Below, in pieces: positions 44,633-53,477 of a DNA stretch of 64,000 nt. The notes beneath the pieces were generated by a model that saw only the letters and a program-made list of their open reading frames with translations, was not told the origin of the DNA and made no database searches. Every line of letters begins with the position of its first letter. Within the stretch, counting starts at the first letter, position 1. The stretch spans positions 62,001-126,000 of the forward strand of contig NZ_FOXM01000013.1 of assembly GCF_900115715.1 (NCBI RefSeq), given 5' to 3'. The stretch comes from Geopseudomonas sagittaria. Lineage in GTDB: Bacteria; Pseudomonadota; Gammaproteobacteria; Pseudomonadales; Pseudomonadaceae. The position numbers and the translations under genes are program-made.

Positions 44633-46165
44633 CTACAGCTCCACCAGCGGCGTGCCGGTCATTTCCGCCGGGATCGGCAGGTCGAGCAGGCGGAGCATGG
44701 TCGGCGCCACGTCGGCGAGCACGCCGCCCTCGCGGATGCGCAGCTGGCGCGGGCCGTAATAGAGGAAGGGCACCGGCTCGCAGGTGTGCGCGGTGTGCGC
44801 CTGGCCGGTGCACTCGTCCTCCATCTGCTCGACGTTGCCGTGGTCGGCGGTGATCAGCGCCTCGCCGCCGACCTTGTCCAGGGCTGCGGTGATGCGGCCG
44901 ATGCACTGGTCCAGGCACTCCACCGCCTTGACCGCGGCGGCGAACACCCCAGTGTGGCCGACCATGTCGCCGTTGGCGTAGTTGACCACGATCACATCGA
45001 AACGCTGGTTCTCGATGGCGTCGACAATGCGGTCGGTGACTTCCGGGGCGCTCATCTCCGGCTGCAGGTCGTAGGTGGCGACGTTCGGCGAGGGGATGAG
45101 GATGCGCTCCTCGCCCGCGAACGGCTCCTCGCGGCCGCCGGAGAAGAAGAAGGTGACGTGGGCGTACTTCTCGGTTTCGGCGATGCGCAGCTGGGTCTTG
45201 CCGTTTTTGGCCAGGTACTCGCCGAGCACGTTGTCCAGCGAGGCCGGCGGGAAGGCGCAGGGCGCCGGGATGCTCGCCGCGTACTGGGTGAGCATCACGA
45301 AGCCGGCCAGCTGCGGCACGCGCTGGCGCGCGAAGCCGGTGAAGTCGGCCTCGACGAAGGCGCGGGTCAGCTCGCGGGCGCGGTCGGCGCGGAAGTTCAT
45401 GAACACCACGGCGTCGCCATCCTCGACGCGCACCGGCGCGCCGATGGTGGTGGCCTTGACGAACTCGTCGCTCTCGCCGCGCGCATAGGCGGCCTGCAGG
45501 CCCTCCACCGCGCTGGCGGCGGCGAACTCGCCCTGGCCGTCGACGATCAGGTTGTAGGCCTGCTCGACGCGGTCCCAGCGGTTGTCGCGGTCCATGGCGA
45601 AGTAGCGCCCGGTCAGGCTGGCGATGCGGCCTTTGCCGAGCTTGGCGAAGGTGGCGTCGAGCAGCTCGATGGACGGCTGCGCGCTCTTCGGCGGGGTGTC
45701 GCGGCCGTCAAGGAAGGCGTGCAGGTAGATTTTCTCGGCACCGCGGCGGGCGGCCAGCTCGGCCATCGCGGCGATGTGCTCCTGATGGCTGTGCACGCCG
45801 CCCTCGGAGAGCAGGCCGAGGATGTGCACCGCCTTGCCGGCCGCCACCGCCTGGTCCACCGCCGCGCCGATCACCGGGTTGGCGAAGAACTCGCCGTCGC
45901 GGATCGCCTTGGTCACCCGGGTGAAGTCCTGGTACACCACGCGGCCGGCGCCGAGGTTCATGTGGCCGACCTCGGAGTTGCCCATCTGCCCGTCGGGCAG
46001 GCCGACGTCCATGCCGCTGCCGGAGATCAGGCCGTGCGGGCGGGTGGCGGACAGGCGGTCCCACACCGGGGTGTTGGCGTGGAAGATGGCGTTGTAATCC
46101 GGGCTGTCGCTGTGACCGAAGCCGTCCAGGATGATCAGAACCAGAGGTTTGGGCGTGGCAGGCAT
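44633..46165 (-). CDS. gpmI: 2,3-bisphosphoglycerate-independent phosphoglycerate mutase
   Basis: GpmI interconverts 3- and 2-phosphoglycerate using two Mn ions. The 510-residue protein begins [20 protein letters not shown] at the ATG at 46165; a TTG further upstream is not supported by a ribosome site. The catalytic phosphoserine is in [14 protein letters not shown]. Metal ligands are in [31 protein letters not shown] and [13 protein letters not shown]. Family length and domain order are normal. Confidence 0.97.
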   Translation of the reverse strand: MPATPKPLVLIILDGFGHSDSPDYNAIFHANTPVWDRLSATRPHGLISGSGMDVGLPDGQMGNSEVGHMNLGAGRVVYQDFTRVTKAIRDGEFFANPVIGAAVDQAVAAGKAVHILGLLSEGGVHSHQEHIAAMAELAARRGAEKIYLHAFLDGRDTPPKSAQPSIELLDATFAKLGKGRIASLTGRYFAMDRDNRWDRVEQAYNLIVDGQGEFAAASAVEGLQAAYARGESDEFVKATTIGAPVRVEDGDAVVFMNFRADRARELTRAFVEADFTGFARQRVPQLAGFVMLTQYAASIPAPCAFPPASLDNVLGEYLAKNGKTQLRIAETEKYAHVTFFFSGGREEPFAGEERILIPSPNVATYDLQPEMSAPEVTDRIVDAIENQRFDVIVVNYANGDMVGHTGVFAAAVKAVECLDQCIGRITAALDKVGGEALITADHGNVEQMEDECTGQAHTAHTCEPVPFLYYGPRQLRIREGGVLADVAPTMLRLLDLPIPAEMTGTPLVEL

Positions 46166-46290
46166 GCGTCCGACTCGTGCAGGTGATGGCAAAAGAGCGC
46201 CAGTCTAATGGCTGAGTCCGCGAGCGTCACGGCGGCGTGACTGGCGGCGGGCGGTTTCGAGGTATCCGCGGCGGCGCCCGTTTGCTCGGG

Positions 46291-46319
46291 TTCAGCCGCT
46301 CGAACTGGCTGTGTATACT
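46291..46319 (+). promoter_or_regulatory. Promoter of the rhodanese-grxC-secB genes
   Basis: TTCAGC (46291-46296), a 17-base spacer and TATACT (46314-46319) precede the rhodanese ATG at 46351. The -10 box is good and the -35 box moderate. Transcription would begin near 46326. Confidence 0.55.
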
Positions 46320-46350
46320 GCTGGCCATTTTACCGTGCCGGATGCTTGCG

Positions 46351-46764
46351 ATGGTTGCCCAGCTGATTGAGTTTGTCTCTAACCACTATGTACTCAGCAC
46401 CCTGTTCGTGGTGCTGCTGGCCCTGCTGCTGGCCAGCGAGGCGCGTCGCGGCGGGCGCAGCCTGACCTGCCGCGAGCTGACCGCCAAGCTCAACGCCGGC
46501 GAGGCGCTGGTGCTCGACGTGCGCCCGCACAAGGAGTTCGCCAGCGGCCACATCACCGGCGCGCTGAACATCCCCTTCGACAAGCTGGACAGCCGCATCG
46601 GCGAGCTGGACAAGCACAAGTCCAAGGTCCTGATCGTGGTCGACGCCATGGGTCAGCATGCCGGCAGCGTCTGCGGCAAGCTGAAGAAGGCCGGCTACGA
46701 CGTCTCCCGTCTGGGCGGCGGCATCGCCAGCTGGCGCGGCGACAACCTGCCGGTGGTGAAGTGA
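46351..46764 (+). CDS. Membrane-anchored rhodanese-like protein
   Basis: The 137-residue protein starts MVAQLIEFVSNHYVLSTLFV with one N-terminal membrane helix (about 13-33), then a single rhodanese domain: LTCRELTAKLNAGEALVLDVRPHKEF, GHITGALNIPFDKLDSR and GYDVSRLGGGIASWRGD. The usual active-site cysteine position is VVDAMGQHAGSV, with no cysteine in the loop, so sulfurtransferase activity is doubtful. It is adjacent to grxC, with 1 base between, as in other pseudomonads (the grxC-secB region). The ATG at 46342 is an alternative start. Confidence 0.87.
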   Translation: MVAQLIEFVSNHYVLSTLFVVLLALLLASEARRGGRSLTCRELTAKLNAGEALVLDVRPHKEFASGHITGALNIPFDKLDSRIGELDKHKSKVLIVVDAMGQHAGSVCGKLKKAGYDVSRLGGGIASWRGDNLPVVK

Positions 46765-46765
46765 C

Positions 46766-47020
46766 ATGCAGTCGGTGGTCATCTATTCCAGCGACTACTG
46801 CCCCTACTGCATGCGCGCCAAGCAGCTGCTGAGCCGCAAGGGCGTGGACTTCACCGAGATCAACGTCGACGGCCAGCGCGAGCTGCGTGCCGAGATGGCG
46901 CGCAAGGCCGGCAAGACCTCGGTGCCGCAGATCTGGATCGGCGCCACCCACGTCGGCGGCTGCGACGACCTGTATGCCCTGGAGCGTGCCGGGAAGCTGG
47001 ACGCGCTGCTGCGCGGCTGA
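46766..47020 (+). CDS. grxC: Glutaredoxin 3
   Basis: This small dithiol glutaredoxin reduces disulfides with glutathione. The 84-residue protein has the active site [19 protein letters not shown], the cis-proline loop TSVPQIWIG and the GSH-binding [18 protein letters not shown]. It sits 1 base after the rhodanese stop and 31 bases before secB. Confidence 0.97.
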   Translation: MQSVVIYSSDYCPYCMRAKQLLSRKGVDFTEINVDGQRELRAEMARKAGKTSVPQIWIGATHVGGCDDLYALERAGKLDALLRG

Positions 47021-47051
47021 ATCAACCATTGCTACTAACAAGGAAGCGAAC

Positions 47052-47525
47052 ATGACCGAACAAGCCAACGGCGCCGCCGCGCAGAACGACCAGCCGCAAT
47101 TCGCCCTGCAGCGCATCTATGTGCGCGACCTGTCCTTCGAAGCGCCGAAGAGCCCGGAAGTCTTCCGCCAGGAGTGGAAGCCAGCCATCAGCCTCGACCT
47201 CAATACCCGCCAGAAGGATCTGGGCAACGATTTCCACGAGGTGGTGCTGACCGTCTCGGTGACCGTGAAGAATGGCGAGGACACCGCTTTCATCGCCGAA
47301 GTGCAGCAGGCCGGCATCTTCCTGATCAAGGGTCTGGACGCCGCCTCGATGAGCCACACCCTCGGCGCCTTCTGCCCGAACCTGCTGTTCCCCTACGCCC
47401 GCGAGACCCTGGACAGTTTGGTGGTGCGCGGCTCCTTCCCGGCGCTGATGCTCTCGCCGGTGAATTTCGATGCGCTCTACGCCCAGGAGCTGGGGCGTCT
47501 GCAGGCCGCCGAAGCCCAGGCCTGA
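47052..47525 (+). CDS. secB: Protein-export chaperone SecB
   Basis: SecB keeps preproteins unfolded and hands them to SecA. The 157-residue tetrameric chaperone shows [51 protein letters not shown] and the conserved [27 protein letters not shown] precedes the ATG. A near-perfect terminator follows its stop at 47560. Confidence 0.98.
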   Translation: MTEQANGAAAQNDQPQFALQRIYVRDLSFEAPKSPEVFRQEWKPAISLDLNTRQKDLGNDFHEVVLTVSVTVKNGEDTAFIAEVQQAGIFLIKGLDAASMSHTLGAFCPNLLFPYARETLDSLVVRGSFPALMLSPVNFDALYAQELGRLQAAEAQA

Positions 47526-47559
47526 CGCTCTGCTGCGCGGCTGCCGGCCGCACTGCGAC

Positions 47560-47589
47560 AAAAAACCCCGCCCTGCGCGGGGTTTTTTT
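47560..47589 (+). terminator. Rho-independent terminator after secB
   Basis: AAAAAACCCCGC and GCGGGGTTTTTT flank a CCTGC loop and run straight into seven Ts, a textbook terminator. It can act for transcription on both strands. The 123-base gap beyond, before the trmL stop, holds an inverted repeat but no gene. Confidence 0.92.
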
Positions 47590-47712
47590 GTGCGCGCAGT
47601 ACTAAGGGATGGTTCAAAAATGTGACAGGTTTGGCTATGTTGATGCGCGTCAGTACGCATTGCGCTTGACCTGTCATGATTCTGGCGCATTGTCGCCGGG
47701 GCTTTGGCGGCC

Positions 47713-48174
47713 TCAGTCGAGGCTGAAATCCTGCTGGCGCCAGGCTTCGTAGACGGTCACCGCCACGGCGTTGGACAGGTTGAGGCTACGGCAGCCCGGA
47801 CGCATCGGCAGGCGCAGCAGCTGCTCGGCCGGCAGGCTGGCGAGTATCTCGGCCGGCAGGCCGCGGCTCTCGGGTCCGAACAGCAGCACGTCGCCCGGTA
47901 GGTATTTCATTTCGGCATAACTGTTCTTGGCTTTGGTGGTGAGTGCCAGTATCCTGCCGCTCCCTAGTGCTTCCAAGCAGTCGCTTAGGGATTGGTGACG
48001 GATTACCGTCGCGTATTCGTGGTAATCCAGCCCTGCACGGCGCAGGCGCTTGTCGTCGAGTTCGAAGCCCAACGGCTCGATCAGGTGCAGCTGGCAACCG
48101 GTATTGGCGCAAAGCCGGATGATGTTGCCGGTGTTCGGCGGGATTTCTGGTTGAAACAACACAACGTGAAACAT
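47713..48174 (-). CDS. trmL: tRNA (cytidine/uridine-2'-O-)-methyltransferase TrmL
   Basis: TrmL methylates the wobble base of tRNA-Leu isoacceptors. The 153-residue SPOUT (trefoil-knot) protein starts [20 protein letters not shown]. Knot motifs are [35 protein letters not shown] and the SAM-binding [18 protein letters not shown]. Length is normal. A longer minus-strand frame upstream to 49254 is a shadow of the pilus genes. No ribosome site of note precedes the ATG. The gene is divergent from mshI, and convergent with secB. Confidence 0.96.
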   Translation of the reverse strand: MFHVVLFQPEIPPNTGNIIRLCANTGCQLHLIEPLGFELDDKRLRRAGLDYHEYATVIRHQSLSDCLEALGSGRILALTTKAKNSYAEMKYLPGDVLLFGPESRGLPAEILASLPAEQLLRLPMRPGCRSLNLSNAVAVTVYEAWRQQDFSLD

Positions 48175-48239
48175 GGTGTGTGCCTGTACGGATCGGGACG
48201 GCACGCATTCTAGCGGTTTGTGGCCGCTTGCAGCGGTCT

Positions 48240-48275
48240 GCCCGCCTGCCCCTGGCAGGTTGTACGGGCAAGGAG
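48240..48275 (+). promoter_or_regulatory. Hairpin abutting the ribosome site of mshI
   Basis: CCTGCC-CCT-GGCAGG (48245-48259), extended by GCCCG (48240-48244) pairing with CGGGC (48265-48269) across a bulge, ends one base before the AAGGAG ribosome site (48270-48275) and the TTG start at 48283. Structure beside the ribosome site and a rare start codon suggest translational control of the operon's first gene. Confidence 0.4.
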
Positions 48276-48282
48276 AATTCAT

Positions 48283-49269
48283 TTGCTGGCCTGGCTGAAA
48301 CGAACCAAAACCACTGCGGACAGCCTGCTCGGACTGGCGCCGGTCGCCGGCGGCTGCGTGCTGGTCTGCCTGCAGCGTAGCGCGGGGGCCGTGCGGCTGC
48401 CGGCCTGCGAGTTCGTCGCCGCCACGCCGGGCAGCCAGGTCGAGGTGCTGCGCCAGCGCGTCGAGGCACTCGGCCTGCAGGGCCAGCCGGTCAACCTGCT
48501 GCTGTCCGCCGCCGACTACCAGCTGCTGCTGGTCGAGCGCCCCGACGTGCCGCCCGCCGAGTTGCGCGCCGCGGTGCGCTGGCGCATCCGCGAACTGGTC
48601 AACGCGCCGCTGGACAGCCTGGTGGTGGACGCCTTCGCCCTGCCCGACGATGCCTACCGCGGCCGCACGCCGATGGCCTACTGCGCGGTGCTCGCCCGTG
48701 CGCGCATGCAGGCGCTGGCCGAGTGGGTGGCGGGCGCCGGGCTGCGCCTGCACAGCATCGACATCGCCGAAATGGCCCTGCGCAACCTCGGTCTGCTCAC
48801 CGTCAGCGAGGGGCAGAATCTCGCCGTGCTCAAGCTCAATGCCCGTGACGGACTGATCTGCGTGCAGCACGGTCGCGACCTGTACATGGCGCGGCGCATC
48901 GAGCACGGCCTGGACAACCGCGGCGCCGACAGCGCCCAGCTGGCGCTGGAGATCCAGCGCTCGCTGGACTATTTCGAAAGCCAGCTCGGCAAGGGTGCGG
49001 TCGCCCGCCTGCTGGTGCTGCCGGTGCCGGCCGTCGGCGAGCAGCTGCTCGCCGAACTCGGCCGGCAATTGTCGGTGCGCCTGACGCGGCTGGCCCTCGA
49101 CGAGCTGTTCGCCGGTTCGCCGCTGCTCGAACTGCCGGCGGATCAGCAGGCGCTGTTCCTGCCGGCGCTCGGCGCCGCGCTGCGCCAGGAGCAGGCCGAG
49201 GCCGCCGCGCCGCGCCAGGCACCGCGCCGGTCGCAGCAGGCCGCGACCCTGCACCTGGAGGCCAGCTGA
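48283..49269 (+). CDS. mshI: MSHA biogenesis protein MshI (PilM-like)
   Basis: This 328-residue protein is the actin-like cytoplasmic partner of the pilus alignment complex, like PilM. It starts at the TTG at 48283 with AAGGAG 7 bases upstream. The N-terminal region ([20 protein letters not shown]), the central [18 protein letters not shown] and [23 protein letters not shown] match the family, and the protein lacks a membrane helix. The C-terminal 30 residues are Arg/Gln-rich. It heads an operon of 18 tightly spaced genes reaching the window edge and overlaps the next gene by one base (TGATG). Confidence 0.85.
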   Translation: MLAWLKRTKTTADSLLGLAPVAGGCVLVCLQRSAGAVRLPACEFVAATPGSQVEVLRQRVEALGLQGQPVNLLLSAADYQLLLVERPDVPPAELRAAVRWRIRELVNAPLDSLVVDAFALPDDAYRGRTPMAYCAVLARARMQALAEWVAGAGLRLHSIDIAEMALRNLGLLTVSEGQNLAVLKLNARDGLICVQHGRDLYMARRIEHGLDNRGADSAQLALEIQRSLDYFESQLGKGAVARLLVLPVPAVGEQLLAELGRQLSVRLTRLALDELFAGSPLLELPADQQALFLPALGAALRQEQAEAAAPRQAPRRSQQAATLHLEAS

Positions 49270-49895
49270 TGGGTGCCAGCATGCCGTTGCAGAATCTCAA
49301 CCTCTACCAGCCGCCGCAGGCGGACAGCGCGGGCCGGCCGGCGCCGCGCCCGCTGGTGCTCGGCCTGCTGGCCGTGCTGCTGGCGATCCTCCTCGATGGC
49401 GGCTGGCAGCTCTGGCGCAGCCAGCAGCTGCAGGCCGCGCTGGCCCAAAGCCGGCAGGCCGCCGAGCAGGCCGAAGCCGAGCTGGCCAGCCTGCGCCAGA
49501 CCTTCCGCGAGCCGCAGGCCGACCCGCGCCTGCCGCAGCAGCTGGCCGCGCTGGAGGCCGGCAACCGCCAGCTGCAGCAGCTGGCCGCCCACCTGCAGCT
49601 GTTGCTGGCCGAGCGCAGCGCCGGCTTCAGTGCGCCACTCGACGCCCTGGCCGAGCGCCACCTCGGCGGCGTCTGGCTCAGCGCCATCCGTTTCGAGCAG
49701 GGCGGCCGCGACCTGCTGCTCGAGGGCGCCAGCCAGCAGCCCGACCTGCTGCCCGGCTACCTGAACAGCCTGGGCCGCAGTCCGGCCTTTGCCGGGCGCC
49801 AGTTCGCCCGTTTCGACCTGGATCGTGACGAGGCCGGCGTGCTGCGCTTTCGCCTCGCCTCGCAGGCGGCCAGCGCCGAGGAGACGCGCCGATGA
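49269..49895 (+). CDS. PilN-like inner-membrane protein of the MSHA machine (MshI2)
   Basis: The 208-residue bitopic protein has a cytoplasmic start ([20 protein letters not shown]; the NLYQP motif is the conserved PilM-binding hook of PilN), one membrane helix (about 28-45, [19 protein letters not shown]), a periplasmic coiled coil (50-110) and a small globular end. It fits the second PilN-type gene that some MSHA loci call mshI2. ATG 49281 in frame is an alternative start. It overlaps mshJ by four bases. Confidence 0.78.
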   Translation: MGASMPLQNLNLYQPPQADSAGRPAPRPLVLGLLAVLLAILLDGGWQLWRSQQLQAALAQSRQAAEQAEAELASLRQTFREPQADPRLPQQLAALEAGNRQLQQLAAHLQLLLAERSAGFSAPLDALAERHLGGVWLSAIRFEQGGRDLLLEGASQQPDLLPGYLNSLGRSPAFAGRQFARFDLDRDEAGVLRFRLASQAASAEETRR

Positions 49896-50599
49896 ACGCC
49901 CTGCAGCACTACTGGAGCGCCCGCGCGCCGCGCGAACAGTGGCTGGCCGTCGCCGTGGCCCTGCTGGTGCCGGCGCTGGCCTGGCTGGCCTTCGGCCACG
50001 AGCCGCTGGCGCTGCGTCTCCAGCAGCTGGACAACGAGCAGCGCAGCGCCGAGACGCGTCGGCTGGAGGCCCGCACGGCTCTGGCCGAGCTGCAGGCGCG
50101 CGCCGCCGTCGACCCCGACCAGGCCCTGCGCCAGGCACTGCGCGCGGCGCAGGCGCTGCGCGATCACCAGCTCGAGAGCCTGGACCGCGAGACCGCCGCG
50201 CTGATCGACCCGCAGCGCATGCAGCAGGTGCTGCAGGACCTGCTGCAGCAGCGCCCGGGCCTGCGCCTGCTGGCGCTGGAAAGCTTTTCCGCGCCGCTCG
50301 AGCTGCCGCCGCCGGCAGCCGCTGGCCAGCCGGCTACCGCCGCGAATGCCGCGGCGGACAGCGCGGCGCCCGCGACGCCGGTGCTCTACCGCCACGGCAT
50401 GCGCCTGACCCTGGAGGGCAGCTACTTCGAGCTGCGCGACTACCTGCAGGGCATCGAGGCGCAGAGCCTGGCCGCCGGCGGTCGCCGGCTGTTCTGGGAG
50501 CGCCTCGACTACCAGGTCGGCGAGGCCGGCCCGGGCCAGGCGAAGATCACCCTCGAGCTGTACACGCTGAGCCGTGAAGCGGGGTGGGTCGGTGTCTAG
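49892..50599 (+). CDS. mshJ: MSHA biogenesis protein MshJ (PilO-like)
   Basis: The 235-residue protein has a short N-terminal cytoplasmic segment ([20 protein letters not shown]), a membrane helix (about 20-38), a long Gln/Arg/Ala-rich coiled coil (about 40-125) and a PilO/GspM-like C-terminal fold (LYRHGMRLTLEGSYFELRDYLQGIE to ITLELYTLSREAGW). An Ala/Pro-rich linker spans residues about 140-165. It pairs with the PilN-like protein in the inner-membrane alignment complex. It overlaps the previous and next genes by a few bases. Confidence 0.8.
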   Translation: MNALQHYWSARAPREQWLAVAVALLVPALAWLAFGHEPLALRLQQLDNEQRSAETRRLEARTALAELQARAAVDPDQALRQALRAAQALRDHQLESLDRETAALIDPQRMQQVLQDLLQQRPGLRLLALESFSAPLELPPPAAAGQPATAANAAADSAAPATPVLYRHGMRLTLEGSYFELRDYLQGIEAQSLAAGGRRLFWERLDYQVGEAGPGQAKITLELYTLSREAGWVGV

Positions 50600-50924
50600 A
50601 TGGCTGCTTGCCCTGTGCTGTACCGCGCCGCTGCTGGCGCTGGCCGCCGTCGACCCGACCCTGCCGCCGCCAGCGCTGGCCGCTCCGGCCACGGCCGACG
50701 CCGCGGCGGCGCCGGCCCCACTGCTGCAGGCGATCCTGCACGGTCCGGGCGGTGCCCGCGCGGTGCTCGGCGGGCGCAGCCTGCGCGTCGGCGAACAGCA
50801 GGGCGACCTGCGCGTGCTGGCCATCCGTGCGCGCAGCGTGGTGATCGAACGTCAGGGGCAGCGCAGCGAGCTGCACCTGAGCCAACCCATTCTGACTCCA
50901 TCCACGCGGAGCCCGAGCCGTTGA
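50592..50924 (+). CDS. mshK: MSHA biogenesis protein MshK (PilP-like)
   Basis: The 110-residue protein has an N-terminal signal (MSRWLLALCCTAPLLALAAVDPTLPP) and a small beta domain (LLQAILHGPGGARAVLGGRSLRVGEQ to SVVIERQGQRSELHLSQP), similar to the GspC/PilP homology region that links the inner-membrane complex to the secretin. GTG at 50592 is preferred (GGGGTGGG upstream); GTG at 50574 would add six residues. It overlaps mshJ and, by one base, mshL. Confidence 0.72.
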   Translation: MSRWLLALCCTAPLLALAAVDPTLPPPALAAPATADAAAAPAPLLQAILHGPGGARAVLGGRSLRVGEQQGDLRVLAIRARSVVIERQGQRSELHLSQPILTPSTRSPSR

Positions 50925-52534
50925 TGCCCATGATGTCATTCCGTCTGTCCCAGCTGGGCCTGCTCGCCGCCTGCTGTCTGCTCGCCGCCTGCCAGACCTT
51001 TCCTGATGGCGATCGCCAGCTGCGCGAGCAGACCGACCGCCTGCTCGAGGACAGCCTGGCGCAGAGCCGGCGCAGCGCCACGCCGCCGCCGGCGGTGCAG
51101 GCCGCATTGCTGCCGCCGCTGCTGGCCGACGGCCCGCTGCTCGCCCAGGGGCCGCGCTTCGATGTCGCGGTGCGCGACATGGACGCCCGCGAGTTCTTCC
51201 TCAGCCTGATGGACGGCGCCGGACAGAACCTGGTGGTGCACCCCGAGGTCAGCGGCCAGGTCACCTTCAGCCTGCGCAACGTCACCCTCGACGAGGTGCT
51301 GGCCGCGGTGCGCGACAGCTACGGCTACGACTTCAAGCGCACCGCCTACGGCTACCGCATCCTGCCCAACCAGCTGCTGACCCGGACCTACGACCTCAAC
51401 TACCTCAACCTGCAGCGCCGCGGCGAGACCGATACCCGGGTCAGCTCCGGCCAGGTCACCACCTCGGAAAGCGCCGACAGCGGCAGTGGTAGCGGCAGCG
51501 GCTCCGGCGACTCCGGCGGCGGCAGCACCTCCGCCACGGTCAACGCCAGCCAGGTGGTGACCACCAGCGAGGTCGACTTCTGGCGCGAGGTCGGCGACGT
51601 GATCGGCGCGCTGATCGGCGACGATCCCGGCAACAAGGTGGTGGTCAATCCGCAGGCCAGCTTGCTGGTGGTGCGCGCCTCCAGCGGCGACCAGCAGAAC
51701 GTCGAGGCCTTCCTCGAGCAGGCCGAGCGCAACCTGCAGCGCCAGGTGATCCTCGAGGCGAAGATCCTCGAGGTGCGCCTGAGCGACAGCTTCCAGGCCG
51801 GAGTCAACTGGACCCAGATCGGCAGCAAGCTCAGCCTCGACCTGGCGGGTGACCCGCTGAGCGGTGCCGCGGGCATCGGCGGGGTGTTCAGCGCGCTGTA
51901 CACCAGCGGCGACTTCACCGCCCTGCTGCAGCTGCTGGAAACCCAGGGTCAGGTGCGCGTGCTGTCCAGCCCGCGCATCTCCACGCTGAACAACCAGAAG
52001 GCGGTGATCAAGGTCGGCACCGACGAGTTCTTCGTCACCGACGTGTCGTCGGCCAACACCATCACTTCCGGCGGCGTCTCCGAGCCGACCCAGGATGTCA
52101 CCCTGACGCCGTTCTTCTCCGGCATCTCGCTGGACGTCACCCCGCAGATCAATCAGCGCGAGGAGGTCACCCTGCACGTGCGGCCGACCGTCAGCCGCGT
52201 GCAGGACCAGAACAAGGAGATCAGCTTCGGCGATGACCGCGTGCTCAACCTGCCGCTGGCGCTGTCCACCACCCGCCAGTCCGACTCCATCGTCCGCGCG
52301 CGCAGCGGCCAGGTGGTGGTGATCGGCGGCCTGCTCGAGGATGTCAGCGACAACACCGACGCCAACGTGCCCTGGCTGTCCAAGCTGCCGTTCCTCGGCG
52401 GGTTGTTCCAGCAGCAGCGCAAGGAGCTGGTGCGCAGCGAGCTGGTGATACTGCTGCGTCCGCAGGTGATCGGCGCCGACACCTGGATCGACGAGCTGCA
52501 GAAGAGCGCGGCCAGTTTCCGCGAGCTGAGGTAG
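50924..52534 (+). CDS. mshL: MSHA secretin MshL
   Basis: MshL forms the outer-membrane pore of the pilus. The 536-residue lipoprotein has a lipobox (LLAACQTF near residue 25), N-domains (FFLSLMDGAGQNLVVHPEV, VTLDEVLAAVRDSYGYDFKR), a glycine/serine linker (about 188-205), a second N-domain (NPQASLLVVRASSGDQQNVEAFL) and the secretin domain (ILEVRLSDSFQAGVNW, VLSSPRISTLNNQKAVIKVG, VVVIGGLLEDVSDNTDANVP, ELVILLRP). ATG at 50924 overlaps mshK; ATG at 50930 or 50933 could also serve. Confidence 0.92.
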   Translation: MPMMSFRLSQLGLLAACCLLAACQTFPDGDRQLREQTDRLLEDSLAQSRRSATPPPAVQAALLPPLLADGPLLAQGPRFDVAVRDMDAREFFLSLMDGAGQNLVVHPEVSGQVTFSLRNVTLDEVLAAVRDSYGYDFKRTAYGYRILPNQLLTRTYDLNYLNLQRRGETDTRVSSGQVTTSESADSGSGSGSGSGDSGGGSTSATVNASQVVTTSEVDFWREVGDVIGALIGDDPGNKVVVNPQASLLVVRASSGDQQNVEAFLEQAERNLQRQVILEAKILEVRLSDSFQAGVNWTQIGSKLSLDLAGDPLSGAAGIGGVFSALYTSGDFTALLQLLETQGQVRVLSSPRISTLNNQKAVIKVGTDEFFVTDVSSANTITSGGVSEPTQDVTLTPFFSGISLDVTPQINQREEVTLHVRPTVSRVQDQNKEISFGDDRVLNLPLALSTTRQSDSIVRARSGQVVVIGGLLEDVSDNTDANVPWLSKLPFLGGLFQQQRKELVRSELVILLRPQVIGADTWIDELQKSAASFRELR

Positions 52535-52538
52535 GCGC

Positions 52539-53477
52539 ATGTATCAGGGCTTCTTCGGCCTGCGCGAAAAACCCTTCGCGCTGACCCCCAACACCGCGTT
52601 CCTGGTGCGGCTGGCCCCCTATCAGGCCTGCCTCAACCTGCTGCGCGTGGCGCTGGGCGAGGGCGAAGGCTTCATCAAGGTCAGCGGCGAGGTCGGCACC
52701 GGCAAGACCCTGCTGTGCCGCGCCCTGCTCAACGCCCTCGGCGCGGACGGCGAGCGCTGGCAGGTCGCCTGGCTGCCCAATCCGGGCCTCAGCCCGCGCG
52801 GCCTGCGCCAGGCGCTGGCCCATGAGCTGCACATCGCCGCGGCCGACGAGCTGGACGACCACAGCCTGCTGGCGGCGCTCAACCACCGGCTGATCGAGCA
52901 GGCGGCGGCGGGCCGGCGCACTGTGCTGCTGATCGACGAGGCCCAGGCCCTGCCGGAGAAAACCCTCGAGTCCCTGCGCCTGCTGACCAACCTGGAAACC
53001 GAGCACTGCAAGCTGCTGCAGGTGGTGCTGTTCGGCCAACCGGAACTCGACGAGCTGCTCGAGCGCGGCGAATTCCGCCAACTGCGCCAGCGCATCACCT
53101 TTTCCTATCGCCTGCGTCCGCTGGATCTGGCCGACACCCGCCGCTACGTCGAGGAGCGGCTGGTGCATGCCGGCTACCGCGGCGAGCCGCTGTTCGACGC
53201 CCGCGCCCTGCGCCGCCTGGTCGCCGGCAGCGGCGGCATCCCGCGGCTGATCAACATCCTCGCCCACAAGGCGCTGATGGTCGCCTTCGGCGCCGGCAGC
53301 CGCCAGGTGCGCGCCGCCCACGTGCAGCGGGCGCTGGAGGATACCGAAGGCGCCCGGCCGTTCCTGCGCCAGGGCTCTGTGCGCCTGGGCTGGAGCCTGG
53401 CCGGCGCGGGCGTGCTGCTGGCGCTGCTCGGCCTGTGGCCGTGGCTGCAGGCCTGGCTGCCGGGAGGTGCCGCGTGA
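52539..53477 (+). CDS. mshM: MSHA biogenesis AAA ATPase MshM (ExeA-like)
   Basis: The 312-residue protein carries an ExeA/GspA-type AAA domain: MYQGFFGLREKPFALTPNTA, Walker A GEVGTGKTLLCRALL, Walker B VLLIDEAQALP, sensor-1 TNLETEHCKLLQVVLFGQPE, and the C-terminal lid GGIPRLINILAHKALMVAF. A hydrophobic tail (about 285-305, LGWSLAGAGVLLALLGLWPWL) probably anchors it in the inner membrane. Such proteins help place the secretin in peptidoglycan. It follows mshL by 4 bases and overlaps mshN by four. Confidence 0.87.
   Translation: MYQGFFGLREKPFALTPNTAFLVRLAPYQACLNLLRVALGEGEGFIKVSGEVGTGKTLLCRALLNALGADGERWQVAWLPNPGLSPRGLRQALAHELHIAAADELDDHSLLAALNHRLIEQAAAGRRTVLLIDEAQALPEKTLESLRLLTNLETEHCKLLQVVLFGQPELDELLERGEFRQLRQRITFSYRLRPLDLADTRRYVEERLVHAGYRGEPLFDARALRRLVAGSGGIPRLINILAHKALMVAFGAGSRQVRAAHVQRALEDTEGARPFLRQGSVRLGWSLAGAGVLLALLGLWPWLQAWLPGGAA

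Noticed and set aside
46166..46193. TTG start for gpmI near 46192 giving nine extra residues
   Set aside because: No ribosome site upstream and the added residues are not part of the family.
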